A DNA stretch of 64,000 nucleotides from Pelagibacterium lentulum. GTDB taxonomy: Bacteria > Pseudomonadota > Alphaproteobacteria > Rhizobiales > Devosiaceae. This document shows, piece after piece, positions 18,801 through 26,671 of this stretch. Every line of letters starts with the position of its first letter. Within the stretch, counting starts at the first letter, position 1. A program made the translations under genes and the position numbers. Location of the stretch: assembly GCF_003992625.1 (NCBI RefSeq), contig NZ_RZMW01000032.1, positions 1-64,000 of the forward strand, written 5' to 3'. The notes beneath the pieces are model-generated. The model did not search any database and was not told where the DNA came from. It saw only the letters and a program-made list of their open reading frames with translations.

Positions 18801-19296
18801 CCACCTGCGCGGAAATCTCCGCATTGGTGTCCAGGGCGCCGAGTTGGGACGCGATTTTGGCTTCAAAAAGTTCGATGCGTTCGCTCAGCGCGGAAAGAGA
18901 TTGCGCGAAACCGGCGACATCTGATGCGGATATTGCCGGCTTTTGCTCCACCTGAACACGCGCGCCCTGGCGCGCCCGGATGCGTCCGATAGCCTCGGCC
19001 ACAGCGTCGTTGCGCCCCATATCTCGCCGGTCTGAACGATCGGCCAGACGATCAACGGCTTGCCGGACGGTGCGCAAGGCTGCGTTATGGCGCTCCGCTT
19101 CGCCTGCATGTGGGCGCTGAGCGGGTTGCGGCGCACGTGGCATAGCCGCAGCGCGTGCTCGCTGCCCACTCATGACTTGACCTTCGACCTGATCGAGCAG
19201 GGCCACAAGTTCGTTGCGCAAACTTTCCCATTCGGCAGAACTGCCGCCCGGCCGAGCATCTTCGTGCCAGTCATGATGAGGATTGATACGCGCCAT
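15892..19296 (-). CDS. PodJ-like polar localisation protein: coiled coil, one membrane helix, Sel1 repeats, peptidoglycan-binding domain
   Basis: An 1134-residue bitopic protein. The order is: an N-terminal part rich in long coiled coils (about residues 60-420, many IEALAQTIERL-type heptads), a charged and proline-rich cytoplasmic linker (about 420-700), one membrane helix (about 720-742, LLLSTALIVVIGLTAHFVI), a Glu/Pro-rich periplasmic linker, three to four Sel1-type repeats (about 869-1015, for example AQYRLGNLYEGGRGVERD) and a C-terminal peptidoglycan-binding domain (about 1072-1133, LGFDVGEPDGISGPRTREAI). This is the domain order of PodJ, which marks a cell pole and recruits DivL/PleC-pathway and pilus proteins in Caulobacter and relatives. 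The polarity role is inferred from architecture. A pseudo-histidine kinase and a TadG-like protein lie 40 kb away in the window. Confidence 0.8.
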   Translation of the reverse strand: MARINPHHDWHEDARPGGSSAEWESLRNELVALLDQVEGQVMSGQRARAAAMPRAPQPAQRPHAGEAERHNAALRTVRQAVDRLADRSDRRDMGRNDAVAEAIGRIRARQGARVQVEQKPAISASDVAGFAQSLSALSERIELFEAKIASQLGALDTNAEISAQVGQLSEVIELLASAVGESGQVKRLETQLERLAETVAQGSQISQQDTIERIEALAQTIERLTAYQVEASSRDEQRDAEANRMQSESMHAIEESLRNIYDRIDTLESADTVGASALDRLSQDMAALSVAVQEKSAPSALLERIDALADKIERLESPNVNSADMLRESIAVLRDAVSETIEPRFTAIETRIDALSETMQAADTRGAVAGVEAQLRQIATRVDDTREQLTELAALYAGAPTAPEAPDYAKLADMIVARTRAKADTAPQPDTSTTDADLIAIKEQLSRLVARDQIPVPGPNLGGVKDSINKVDSRLARLEAMLNTPAKTSPPADTPERVQNRDVIATAEAPTVEDALAEAEVAGASVEPLAATQDSIASPAPKRPDTMPEDPVSGSPVPRRAQPAQSEAVIPRKTVERGFAIDPEAVERPSKPKSSLMDADDTGPAKDWPPSTKVAATPAKSTDSPDASSVNRSSFIEAARRSARLHPASQDAEPKSLIGRAMARFQRSETEEADEKDIDPTAETAKPANSRPDFVADDDISLDERHEGDEKPESFFSRNKRPLLLSTALIVVIGLTAHFVINRPFARANLVTPPAVAEPVAAEEQTDAAPEEATIPAEPEVEITPVSAANEITSRVPMIDQAPALQSDLADAQRVLSGMNIDPIQTAAIGNQPDRYIERSASMPTVAQLPEISAPEGIEPEMLRQAAESGDMRAQFEIGAILTEGHVVEQDLEQAAAWYERSAAQGFAPAQYRLGNLYEGGRGVERDLEMARLWYQRAAEAGNRMSMHNLASLYASGELENQDFGSAAHWFEQAAARGLTDSQFNLGMLYARGLGVEQNFEQSYLWFSLAAQAGDEDALVAREDVTRSLDADAVLRLNDAVANWKPTETDLATNFAPIGTWDPEFDPGQTISNQEVVKRVQMLLGKLGFDVGEPDGISGPRTREAIAAFEQATGMNESGEVNPRLLAVLGSQPV

Positions 19297-19542
19297 TACA
19301 GTTCCCGCTGGGCTGTTCGACGGCGCGGTTCACGCGCCATTTCATGTTGGATTCGCCTAGCCTGACTGTTGATAAAACATGGTAAAGATCGCGTTAATCG
19401 GCGTCGCATCTTGCAAAACATTGTGCAAATTGACGCAATTTACGCCGACTTTGCCGATCTATCCCGTCATGAGAGGGGTTGCGCAACCAATGTGACCGTG
19501 TGAATTCTCGCCTCAAGGCAAGCTATGTCGGAGGAGACTTTC

Positions 19543-21033
19543 GTGACGGGATATGTCTTGGCAATCGATCAGGGAACCACATCGACCCGCGCCCTCGTTT
19601 TCGATGCGCAGATGCAGGTTGTTGAAAGTGCGCAAAAAGAATTCCCTCAGCATTTCCCGCAATCGGGTTGGGTCGAGCACGACCCTCAGGACCTCTGGGA
19701 TACTGTTGTTTGGGCAGTCCGGACGGCACTTAAGAAAGCAGGTGTGGCTGCACAAGAGGTCAAAGGCATCGGTATCACCAATCAGCGTGAAACGACGCTG
19801 ATCTGGGACAAGGCGACAGGTGAGCCGATTCACAATGCCATCGTCTGGCAGGATCGCCGCACCGGCAGTCTTTGCGAGCAACTGCGTGCGCAAGGCCATG
19901 AGCCGCTTTTTACCGACAAGACCGGACTGCTGCTCGATCCTTATTTCGCGGGTACCAAAGTCAAATGGCTGCTCGAAAATGTCGATGGGGCACGTACACG
20001 TGCCGAAAAGGGTGAACTGGCCTTCGGTACAGTCGATAGCTTTCTGATCTGGCGGTTGACCGGGGGCAAACGGCACTTAACCGATGCGACAAATGCCAGC
20101 CGGACGCTGCTTTACAATATCGGCGAGAACGTCTGGGACGAGGAATTGCTGGGCATCCTTGGCGTTCCTGCTTCGCTGCTGCCCGAGGTCAAGGACTGCG
20201 CCGATGATTTCGGCATCTGCGATCCTGAGTTGTTCGGCGCGCCAATTCCCATCTGCGGTGTCGCTGGCGACCAGCAGGCTGCGGTTATCGGGCAGGCCTG
20301 TTTTGAGCCTGGAATGCTGAAATCGACTTATGGCACGGGCTGCTTCGCCCTGCTGAACACGGGCACTCAAAAGGTTAAGTCGGAAAATCGGCTGCTTACG
20401 ACAATTGCCTATCGGTTCAATGGGGAAACCACCTATGCGCTGGAAGGCTCGATATTTGTCGCAGGCGCGGCGGTTCAGTGGCTGCGCGATGAACTCGGCC
20501 TTATTGATCGTGCTGACCAAGCGGGGGCGCTGGCCGCAAAGGCTGATCCCAATCAGCACGTCTATCTCGTTCCTGCCTTTGTCGGATTCGGTGCTCCTCA
20601 CTGGGATTCGGAAGCACGCGGGGCAATGTTCGGGCTGACGCGCGGCTCAGGCGCGCCTGAATTTGCCCGCGCTGCGCTCGAATCCGTCTGCTACCAGACC
20701 CACGACCTGTTGGCTGCCATGCATAAGGACTGGCAGACCGGCGATACGGAAACCGTCTTGCGGGTTGATGGCGGCATGGTGGCCTCGGACTGGACCATGC
20801 AGTGCCTCGCCGACATTCTCGATGCGCCGGTAGATCGGCCAACCATGCTGGAAACTACTGCCCTTGGCGCAGCCTGGCTGGCTGGCTCTTACACCGGGCT
20901 TTGGCCTGACGCCAAAGGCTTTGCAAAGGCCTGGGCGCGCGACAGGCGTTTTGAACCGAAAATGGCGAAGGACGAGCGCAAGCGCAAACTCGACGGCTGG
21001 GCCGACGCTGTAGGGCGTACGCTCTCGCATTAA
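19543..21033 (+). CDS. glpK: Glycerol kinase
   Basis: A 496-residue FGGY kinase that phosphorylates glycerol to sn-glycerol 3-phosphate. The N-terminal phosphate loop is [18 protein letters not shown], the glycerol-contact block is [12 protein letters not shown], and the ATP region is [11 protein letters not shown]. The C-terminal block [15 protein letters not shown] is typical. I place the start at GTG 19543, because GAGGAG lies 6 bases before it and the product then begins [10 protein letters not shown] like other GlpK proteins. An in-frame ATG at 19525 would add six residues and place the ribosome binding site inside the gene. No glycerol transporter, regulator or dehydrogenase gene is adjacent. 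Confidence 0.95.
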   Translation: MTGYVLAIDQGTTSTRALVFDAQMQVVESAQKEFPQHFPQSGWVEHDPQDLWDTVVWAVRTALKKAGVAAQEVKGIGITNQRETTLIWDKATGEPIHNAIVWQDRRTGSLCEQLRAQGHEPLFTDKTGLLLDPYFAGTKVKWLLENVDGARTRAEKGELAFGTVDSFLIWRLTGGKRHLTDATNASRTLLYNIGENVWDEELLGILGVPASLLPEVKDCADDFGICDPELFGAPIPICGVAGDQQAAVIGQACFEPGMLKSTYGTGCFALLNTGTQKVKSENRLLTTIAYRFNGETTYALEGSIFVAGAAVQWLRDELGLIDRADQAGALAAKADPNQHVYLVPAFVGFGAPHWDSEARGAMFGLTRGSGAPEFARAALESVCYQTHDLLAAMHKDWQTGDTETVLRVDGGMVASDWTMQCLADILDAPVDRPTMLETTALGAAWLAGSYTGLWPDAKGFAKAWARDRRFEPKMAKDERKRKLDGWADAVGRTLSH

Positions 21034-21103
21034 TGCTTGTCATACGCTACTGCCCATGGTGATTTCACTTGACCACATACACTGAATTCGCAACACAAAG
21101 GCC

Positions 21104-21553
21104 ATGAATAGTTCCGCTAGCAAGGATCGGGCGCCCCGGCGCGTTGACGGTCCCGCCATCTATACCATCGCTGAACTCGCCGATGCCTTCGACATTACCC
21201 ACCGCACCCTCCGTTTTTACGAGGATAAGGGGATGTTGCGTCCCCGGCGGGTCGGCAACAAGCGTCTCTATACCAACAGGGACCGCCGCCGCTTGCGGAT
21301 CATTCTCGATGGCAAGCAGGTCGGTCTGACCTTGCGCGAGATTCAGGAGTATCTCGACACCTACGATCTGCGGGACGGGTCTTACGACCATCTGCGCCGC
21401 GCGCTCGACAAGGTGCATCACCAGCGTCATCTCCTTCAGCAGCGGCGCGCAGCAATCGAGAAGTCGCTGGCCGAATTGGTCCGGGTGGAGCAGATCATTG
21501 AAGGAATGCTTGCCGAGCCGCAGGACCCGGACGGGCAGGGGGACATAATCTGA
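21104..21553 (+). CDS. MerR family regulator (LiuR-like)
   Basis: A 149-residue regulator with an N-terminal MerR winged helix (IYTIAELADAFDITHRTLRF at about residues 18-37, then YEDKGMLRPRRVG) and a C-terminal coiled coil (HHQRHLLQQRRAAIEKSLAE). The pattern FDITHRTLRFYEDKGML resembles LiuR, the regulator of leucine and isovalerate catabolism. No liu genes are present here and no conserved Cys effector site is seen. Targets are unknown. Confidence 0.85.
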   Translation: MNSSASKDRAPRRVDGPAIYTIAELADAFDITHRTLRFYEDKGMLRPRRVGNKRLYTNRDRRRLRIILDGKQVGLTLREIQEYLDTYDLRDGSYDHLRRALDKVHHQRHLLQQRRAAIEKSLAELVRVEQIIEGMLAEPQDPDGQGDII

Positions 21554-21623
21554 TGGCCTGCAAGCTTGTGCCTGCGTCATTGTTCCGTTACATCCCGATA
21601 AGGGCATTACAGGAAACCCGGGC

Positions 21624-22289
21624 ATGAGCCATCGTATCGTTATCGTTGATGATCACCCGTTGTTCAGGTCGGCATTGCGGCAGACCCTTGGGGAAGAAAC
21701 CAATGGCATGGCCATTGAAGAAGCCGGTGATCTCGACGGGTTGAACGCCACGCTTGAGGCAAATCGCGATTGCGATCTCGTTCTGCTCGATCTCAATATG
21801 CCAGGCGTTAGAGGGTTTTCTGGACTGCTGCTGCTGCGCGCGCAGTTCCCCGATATTCCGGTAATGGTTGTTTCCGCCGTGGAAGATCAGTCCGTTATCC
21901 GCCGTTGTTTTGATCTTGGGGCATCCGGCTATCTTTCCAAGTCCGAAAGTGCCGCCCGTATCCGCAAGTCCATCGATACCGTGCTTGAGGGCGGCTTGTG
22001 GGTTCCTGAAGGCGTTACCCTTGAAGGCGAAGATGAGCAAACCGAAGTGCTATCGCGTCTGTCAACTCTTACGCCACAGCAGGTGCGCGTGCTGATGATG
22101 TTGTCGGACGGCCTGATGAACAAGCAGATCGCCTATGAGCTTTCCATCTCGGAAGCGACAGTCAAGGCGCATGTCTCGGCCATTTTGCAAAAGCTCAATG
22201 TCGATAGCCGCACACAGGCCGTTATTGCCGCTTCCAAGATCGAGCAGGGCCAGTTTGCTCAACTCGTTGAAGGTGTCGAGGCGTCCTGA
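21624..22289 (+). CDS. NarL/LuxR-type response regulator (orphan)
   Basis: A 221-residue two-domain response regulator. The receiver has VDDHPLFRSALR with the acidic pair, the phosphoacceptor Asp in LVLLDLNMPG (about residue 57) and the Lys in GYLSKSES. The output domain is a LuxR helix-turn-helix at about residues 150-210 (LTPQQVRVLMMLSDGLMNKQ, then YELSISEATVKAHVSAIL). No histidine kinase gene is adjacent, so its partner is encoded elsewhere. It stands three bases from the convergent glyoxalase gene. Confidence 0.9.
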   Translation: MSHRIVIVDDHPLFRSALRQTLGEETNGMAIEEAGDLDGLNATLEANRDCDLVLLDLNMPGVRGFSGLLLLRAQFPDIPVMVVSAVEDQSVIRRCFDLGASGYLSKSESAARIRKSIDTVLEGGLWVPEGVTLEGEDEQTEVLSRLSTLTPQQVRVLMMLSDGLMNKQIAYELSISEATVKAHVSAILQKLNVDSRTQAVIAASKIEQGQFAQLVEGVEAS

Positions 22290-22292
22290 CCT

Positions 22293-22718
22293 TTATTGCG
22301 CAAGCGCGTCTTCGGCATATTGGGCGGCAAATTCTGCACTTGGCGGAATGGGCTTGATGATGTCGATCAAGACACCATTGGGGTCCGCTGTTATGAAATG
22401 GCGCTGCCCGAAATCTTCGTCGCGTAAGTCCAGAAGAATGGGCAGGCCGAGGGACTGAAGCCTGCCATATTCAGCATCGACGTCCTCGACCTCGAAATTG
22501 AGCAGCAGCCCTGAAACCTTGCCTTTGCCAGCCTGGGGAATGGTTTCGTGCTGACCATCGAGAATGGCAAGATTGATCGACGGATCGCTCGCCGATTGCA
22601 GATGAACGTACCAATCGGCCTCAAACAGAGCCTTGAAGCCGAAATGGCCGACGTAGAATGCGGCTGTGGCAGCGACATCATCGGTCATGACGACGGGATA
22701 AAAACTAGAGACACGCAT
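22293..22718 (-). CDS. VOC superfamily (glyoxalase/bleomycin resistance-like) protein
   Basis: A 141-residue protein with two beta-alpha-beta-beta-beta modules of the vicinal oxygen chelate fold: [20 protein letters not shown] at the start and [19 protein letters not shown] near the end. The family includes glyoxalases, dioxygenases and antibiotic-binding proteins. Metal ligands are not clear enough to assign an enzyme. The ATG at 22718 fits the fold start. It is divergent from a TetR gene, with two operator-like repeats between them, so it is a likely TetR target. Confidence 0.82.
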   Translation of the reverse strand: MRVSSFYPVVMTDDVAATAAFYVGHFGFKALFEADWYVHLQSASDPSINLAILDGQHETIPQAGKGKVSGLLLNFEVEDVDAEYGRLQSLGLPILLDLRDEDFGQRHFITADPNGVLIDIIKPIPPSAEFAAQYAEDALAQ

Positions 22719-22743
22719 GGGCTTTCCTTTCGCATAGAACAAA

Positions 22744-22791
22744 CATACAGTATGAATGTAAATTGCAAATAACATACAGGCTGCATGTATG
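22744..22791. promoter_or_regulatory. Two tandem operator-like palindromes between the glyoxalase and TetR genes
   Basis: Site 1 is CATACAGTATG (22744-22754), a perfect palindrome. Site 2 is CATACAGGCTGCATGTATG (22773-22791), a near-perfect 19-bp palindrome. Both fit the pattern CATACAG..TG.ATGTA and start 29 bases apart. This is the usual arrangement for a TetR protein repressing itself and a divergent partner. Site 2 contains the TetR start codon. Confidence 0.65.
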
Positions 22792-23376
22792 CAAGAGATT
22801 CGCAGACGTTCCAACAAGGACCGGTCTGAAACGACCCGAGCAGCGCTCATCGCGGCGGGAAGGGCACTATTCGCCGAAAAAGCCTATTCGGATATAGGCA
22901 CGCCCGAGATCGTCGCCCGAGCGGGGGTGACGCGTGGCGCGCTTTATCATCACTTCGCCGACAAGCAAGCGCTGTTTGCGGCGGTGGCCGATGCCGAGGC
23001 GGCGGCGGTGGCAAGTGAAATAGAGCAATCGTCACCTGAGGACACATCGCCAGCCCAGGCACTTCTTGCAGGAGGAAAGGCCTATCTCGACGCCATGGCA
23101 GTGCCCGGTCGTACAAGGCTTTTGCTCATCGATGCGCCTGCGGTATTAGGGCACGCTGAAGCAAAGGCGATCGATATGCGCCACGGTGCGCGGACATTGC
23201 ACGATGGGCTGACACTGGCAATTGAGGCCGGAGCCATGCCGGCCATGCCGATTGAACCGCTGACAGCGATGATCTCCGCCGCCTTCGATCAGGCTGCCCT
23301 CGACATTGCTGCAGGTGGAAGTCGTAAGGAATGGGAAGAGATACTCGGGCACCTGTTTGCCGGGCTGTTGAGGTGA
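22789..23376 (+). CDS. TetR family transcriptional regulator
   Basis: A 195-residue TetR regulator. The DNA-binding domain is at about residues 12-58 ([20 protein letters not shown], then [20 protein letters not shown]). The C-terminal ligand-binding domain is unspecific in sequence. The ATG lies inside the second operator palindrome and no ribosome binding site precedes it, so the mRNA may be leaderless or nearly so. It probably controls itself and the divergent glyoxalase-like gene. Confidence 0.88.
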   Translation: MQEIRRRSNKDRSETTRAALIAAGRALFAEKAYSDIGTPEIVARAGVTRGALYHHFADKQALFAAVADAEAAAVASEIEQSSPEDTSPAQALLAGGKAYLDAMAVPGRTRLLLIDAPAVLGHAEAKAIDMRHGARTLHDGLTLAIEAGAMPAMPIEPLTAMISAAFDQAALDIAAGGSRKEWEEILGHLFAGLLR

Positions 23377-23483
23377 TTGACCAGCTTACGTCTGTGCGGA
23401 AACGTCCCGGCCTTGCCATGCCAATACCGGTCAATTATGTCTCTGGCCCGAACCGCAACACCTAGGCTTGCGGCACCAGACGA

Positions 23484-24281
23484 TTGGATGGGCTTTTGAT
23501 CGCAGACCTTCTGGACCTCTCGATTGCCGCCGGTGCGGAAATCATGACCGTCTATGCCAGCGAATTTGACGTCGAGATCAAGCCCGACGCCTCGCCGGTA
23601 ACACAGGCCGACACGCGCGCGGAAGCCATCATCCTTGCCGGTCTTGCGAAAATTGCTCCCGATATTCCGGTCGTAGCTGAAGAATCCGTTGCCGCTGGCC
23701 GTGTGCCCCCTCCAAGCGATCGCTTCTTCCTTGTCGATCCACTCGATGGCAGCAAAGAGTTCATCTCCAAAAACGGCGAGTTCACCGTTAACATCGCCCT
23801 GATCGAGGAGGGCGAGCCGGTGCTCGGGGTCGTCTATGCCCCGGCGCTTGGCAGGATCTGGTGGGGAGGCAAGGCAGTCCCTGCCCAATCCGCGCAAGTG
23901 GAGCAGGGCAAGATTGCCGACTCGACACCTATTGCCGTGGTCGCCTGCGGTCCGCAAGGATTTCGGGTCGTTGGCAGCCGGTCTCACGGCACCCCCGAAC
24001 TTGATGCCTATCTTGAGAAAATCGCAGTCTGCGATTTTGTAGCTGCAGGTTCCTCGCTGAAGTTCTGCCTCCTGGCCGAAGGCCGGGCCGATCTCTATCC
24101 CCGGTTTGGCCGCACTATGGAATGGGATACCGCTGCAGGCGATGCAATTTTGCGCGCGGCTGGCGGCACGGTGGTCACGCTTGATGGTGCCGTGCTGCGC
24201 TACGGGAAACGTGACCAGCCATCCGACAGTGATTTTGCCAATCCATTTTTCATCGCCCGCTCGACTGGCAATAACAATTGA
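23484..24281 (+). CDS. cysQ: 3'(2'),5'-bisphosphate nucleotidase CysQ
   Basis: A 265-residue member of the inositol monophosphatase fold that hydrolyses PAP/PAPS from sulfate assimilation. The metal site is formed by VVAEES (about residue 66), DPLDGSKEFI (about residue 87) and WDTAAGDAIL near residue 213. The K-E-F-I after DPLDGS is the usual CysQ variant. The start is a TTG (23484); a second TTG four codons later (23496) is equally possible. The SLC13 permease gene follows 104 bases downstream. Confidence 0.9.
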   Translation: MDGLLIADLLDLSIAAGAEIMTVYASEFDVEIKPDASPVTQADTRAEAIILAGLAKIAPDIPVVAEESVAAGRVPPPSDRFFLVDPLDGSKEFISKNGEFTVNIALIEEGEPVLGVVYAPALGRIWWGGKAVPAQSAQVEQGKIADSTPIAVVACGPQGFRVVGSRSHGTPELDAYLEKIAVCDFVAAGSSLKFCLLAEGRADLYPRFGRTMEWDTAAGDAILRAAGGTVVTLDGAVLRYGKRDQPSDSDFANPFFIARSTGNNN

Positions 24282-24385
24282 CCACTGGGTCTTTGCCGGA
24301 AAAATCTATTTCCCGAACAAACTTGCGCATTTTCTCAAGCGATGGGATGCAATAAGGTGCGGTCTGCACAAACCGGAGGGCGGAT

Positions 24386-26173
24386 TTGATCGCGGATCTT
24401 ATCGAGCCATATGGCGCTATAATCGTTGCGGCGACAATCGCGGTCCTTTTTCTCGCATTCGCTCGCGAATGGCGTTCTCCCGAAGTCAGCGCTTCAGTGG
24501 CCGTCTCGGCACTGCTCATTCTCGGCATTATTTCCGTCGACGATCTGTTGGGCGTGCTTTCCAACAGTGCGCCTGTAACCATCGCTGCGATGTTCGTTAT
24601 CTCCGCTTCACTTGTACGGACCGGTGCGCTCGAGGCCTTTGCGCGGCAAGTTACCATGCGCGCCCGAACCCAGCCGCGTCGAACATTACTGTTTTTTCTG
24701 CTCTCGATTGCCGCCATGTCGGCAGTCATGAACAATACCCCGCTTGTCATGCTGATGATCCCCGTGGCGGTGGCGCTGGCAAAGGAATTGAACAGTTCGG
24801 CGTCCAAATTGCTCATACCGGTATCTTATGCGGCCATTCTCGGTGGCACATGTACGCTTATCGGTACGTCCACCAATATTCTTGTCGATAGCGTGGCCCA
24901 GCAAAACGGCATGGCTCCGTTCCATATTTTCGAGATTGCGCCGCTTGGCATTGTCGCGGCTATCGCAGGGATCGCCGTCATGCTGGCTCTGCGCGGGCTC
25001 TTGCCCGATCGCACGACCGTTTCCTCGATTTCGATTTCCGAGAGCAACAAGAAGTTCGTGCTTGAGGCTGTGATTGAGGAAAACTCCCCCCATGTAGGCA
25101 AAAAGGCCCGAGACGTTCCTGCTTTTAACCGCGCCGACCGCCAACTCATCGACGTCTTGCGCGCGACATTCTCGCTGCGCCGGCACCTCAACGATGTGGT
25201 CTTACAGCCAGGCGATGTCGTGGTGTTGCGCACTTCGGTTGCTGAATTGCTGTCGATGAAGGAGGAGGGCGATCTCACGGTGCCTGAAACCGAACATATG
25301 CAGTCGCTTGGCGCCAGAAGTTCAACGGTGGTTGAAATTCTGATCGGGCCGGGCGCCGGTATTCTGGGCAAAACCCTGCGGCACCTTCGCTTGCGCCGAC
25401 GCTATGGCGTCTATCCCATAGCGTTGCATCGCCGGGGCGCTAACCTTGCCGAGCGCTTTGAAACCTCCCCGCTCGAGGTTGGCGATACATTGCTGATCGA
25501 AGGCAGCCCTGACGATCTGCGCCGCATGGTCGAAGACTACGATCTGGTCAATGTCTCCCAGCCGGCCGAACGTGGCTTTCGTCGCGCAAAAGCACCGTTG
25601 GCCATCGTGGTAACGCTTGCCGTGGTTATTGGCGCAGCCTTCAATATTATGCCGATTGCAGGGCTCGCCGTGATTGGCGCGGCAACCGTACTCGTTTCCC
25701 GCTGCGTGGAAGTCGACGAAGCTGTTCAGGCGGTCGACTGGCGCATCCTCGGGCTTATCGTTGCAATGCTCGCGGTCGGCGTTGCCATGGAAAAGGTGGG
25801 TCTGGTCAGCCTTATCGTTTTCTCGATGACACCATTTCTTTCCACGCTTTCGCCGCTATTTGCGCTCGGAGTCATCTACCTGCTGTCCTCGTTTCTGACC
25901 GAGGTAGTCACAAACAATGCGGTGGCGGTTATTCTGACCCCCATTGCCATTGGCCTTGCGCTGGCGCTTGGCGTCGATCCGCGCCCATTCGTCGTCGCGG
26001 TCATGTTTGCGGCAAGTGCAAGTTTTCTGACCCCGATCGGTTATCAGACCAATACCCTCGTCTATGGCGCGGGCGGCTATAAATTTTTCGACTTTGTGCG
26101 GATTGGTGCCGTAATGAACCTTGTGGTCTTCGCTATAGCCATGATTTTAATACCGGTTTTCTGGCCATTATAG
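24386..26173 (+). CDS. SLC13/DASS-type anion permease with two RCK_C (TrkA-C) domains
   Basis: A 595-residue permease. Membrane helices at about residues 5-205 and 400-595 flank two cytoplasmic TrkA-C domains (about 215-300 and 312-390, the second with GKTLRHLRLRRRYGVYPIAL). The substrate-binding signatures SAVMNNTPLVML, GTCTLIGTSTNI and VVTNNAVAVILTP are of the SLC13 family. Members with RCK domains transport sulfate or other anions. Placement just after cysQ favours sulfate, but this is inference from context. The start is TTG at 24386, with GGAGG 6 bases upstream. Confidence 0.88.
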   Translation: MIADLIEPYGAIIVAATIAVLFLAFAREWRSPEVSASVAVSALLILGIISVDDLLGVLSNSAPVTIAAMFVISASLVRTGALEAFARQVTMRARTQPRRTLLFFLLSIAAMSAVMNNTPLVMLMIPVAVALAKELNSSASKLLIPVSYAAILGGTCTLIGTSTNILVDSVAQQNGMAPFHIFEIAPLGIVAAIAGIAVMLALRGLLPDRTTVSSISISESNKKFVLEAVIEENSPHVGKKARDVPAFNRADRQLIDVLRATFSLRRHLNDVVLQPGDVVVLRTSVAELLSMKEEGDLTVPETEHMQSLGARSSTVVEILIGPGAGILGKTLRHLRLRRRYGVYPIALHRRGANLAERFETSPLEVGDTLLIEGSPDDLRRMVEDYDLVNVSQPAERGFRRAKAPLAIVVTLAVVIGAAFNIMPIAGLAVIGAATVLVSRCVEVDEAVQAVDWRILGLIVAMLAVGVAMEKVGLVSLIVFSMTPFLSTLSPLFALGVIYLLSSFLTEVVTNNAVAVILTPIAIGLALALGVDPRPFVVAVMFAASASFLTPIGYQTNTLVYGAGGYKFFDFVRIGAVMNLVVFAIAMILIPVFWPL

Positions 26174-26340
26174 TGTCTCCGCACCAAAGACCGGTTGCTT
26201 TTGATTAAAATCGCAGCGCAGACATTGCTGCCCCGTTAAGGCAAACTATCCCCACCTGTGCGTGAAAAGAACCGTCCACTGGCTCGACTCATTTGCTATC
26301 AATATTCAAGGGGCAGTTCACAACCTACGGAGGCAAGATC

Positions 26341-26571
26341 ATGCCGTCAGCATATTTACTGGCCAGGGACAATCTGGAACAGGCTCGCGCAATTCTAGCC
26401 AATGACGTATGGTTTGATACCAAGCTCGATCAACTGCTGGATCTCGCTGTTTCCCGCTTGCAAGAACTCGATGCAGCGATTGCCGATCCCAAGATACACA
26501 CGCTCGAAACGCGCCGCGTGCCCACCAATATCCGGCACTCTAAAATGCCGTGGCTGGGAACCAATTCCTGA
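26341..26571 (+). CDS. Small hypothetical protein (76 residues)
   Basis: I do not recognise this protein. The ATG at 26341 has a good ribosome binding site (ACGGAGGCAAG just before it), which is the main reason to accept it. The product is largely helical and soluble (LARDNLEQARAILANDVWF, KLDQLLDLAVSRLQELDAAI) with a basic tail (TRRVPTNIRHSKMPW). The 167 bases before it hold no other gene. It is followed by the APH(6)-like gene about 100 bases downstream on the same strand. Confidence 0.55.
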   Translation: MPSAYLLARDNLEQARAILANDVWFDTKLDQLLDLAVSRLQELDAAIADPKIHTLETRRVPTNIRHSKMPWLGTNS

Positions 26572-26671
26572 ACAATCGAGCGCACCCCGTCGACAAATTC
26601 CTTTAAAAAAGAAACACTGATCTCCTGTCCGAACTGATTCCTGCCGGAAAAAAGCCGGGAATATTTTGCAG

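Noticed and set aside
23484-24410. Similar DNA at the start of cysQ and of the SLC13 gene (TTGATCGCxGAxCTT)
   Set aside because: Most likely chance, since both encode an I-A-D-L start; too short to claim a duplication or shared regulatory site.
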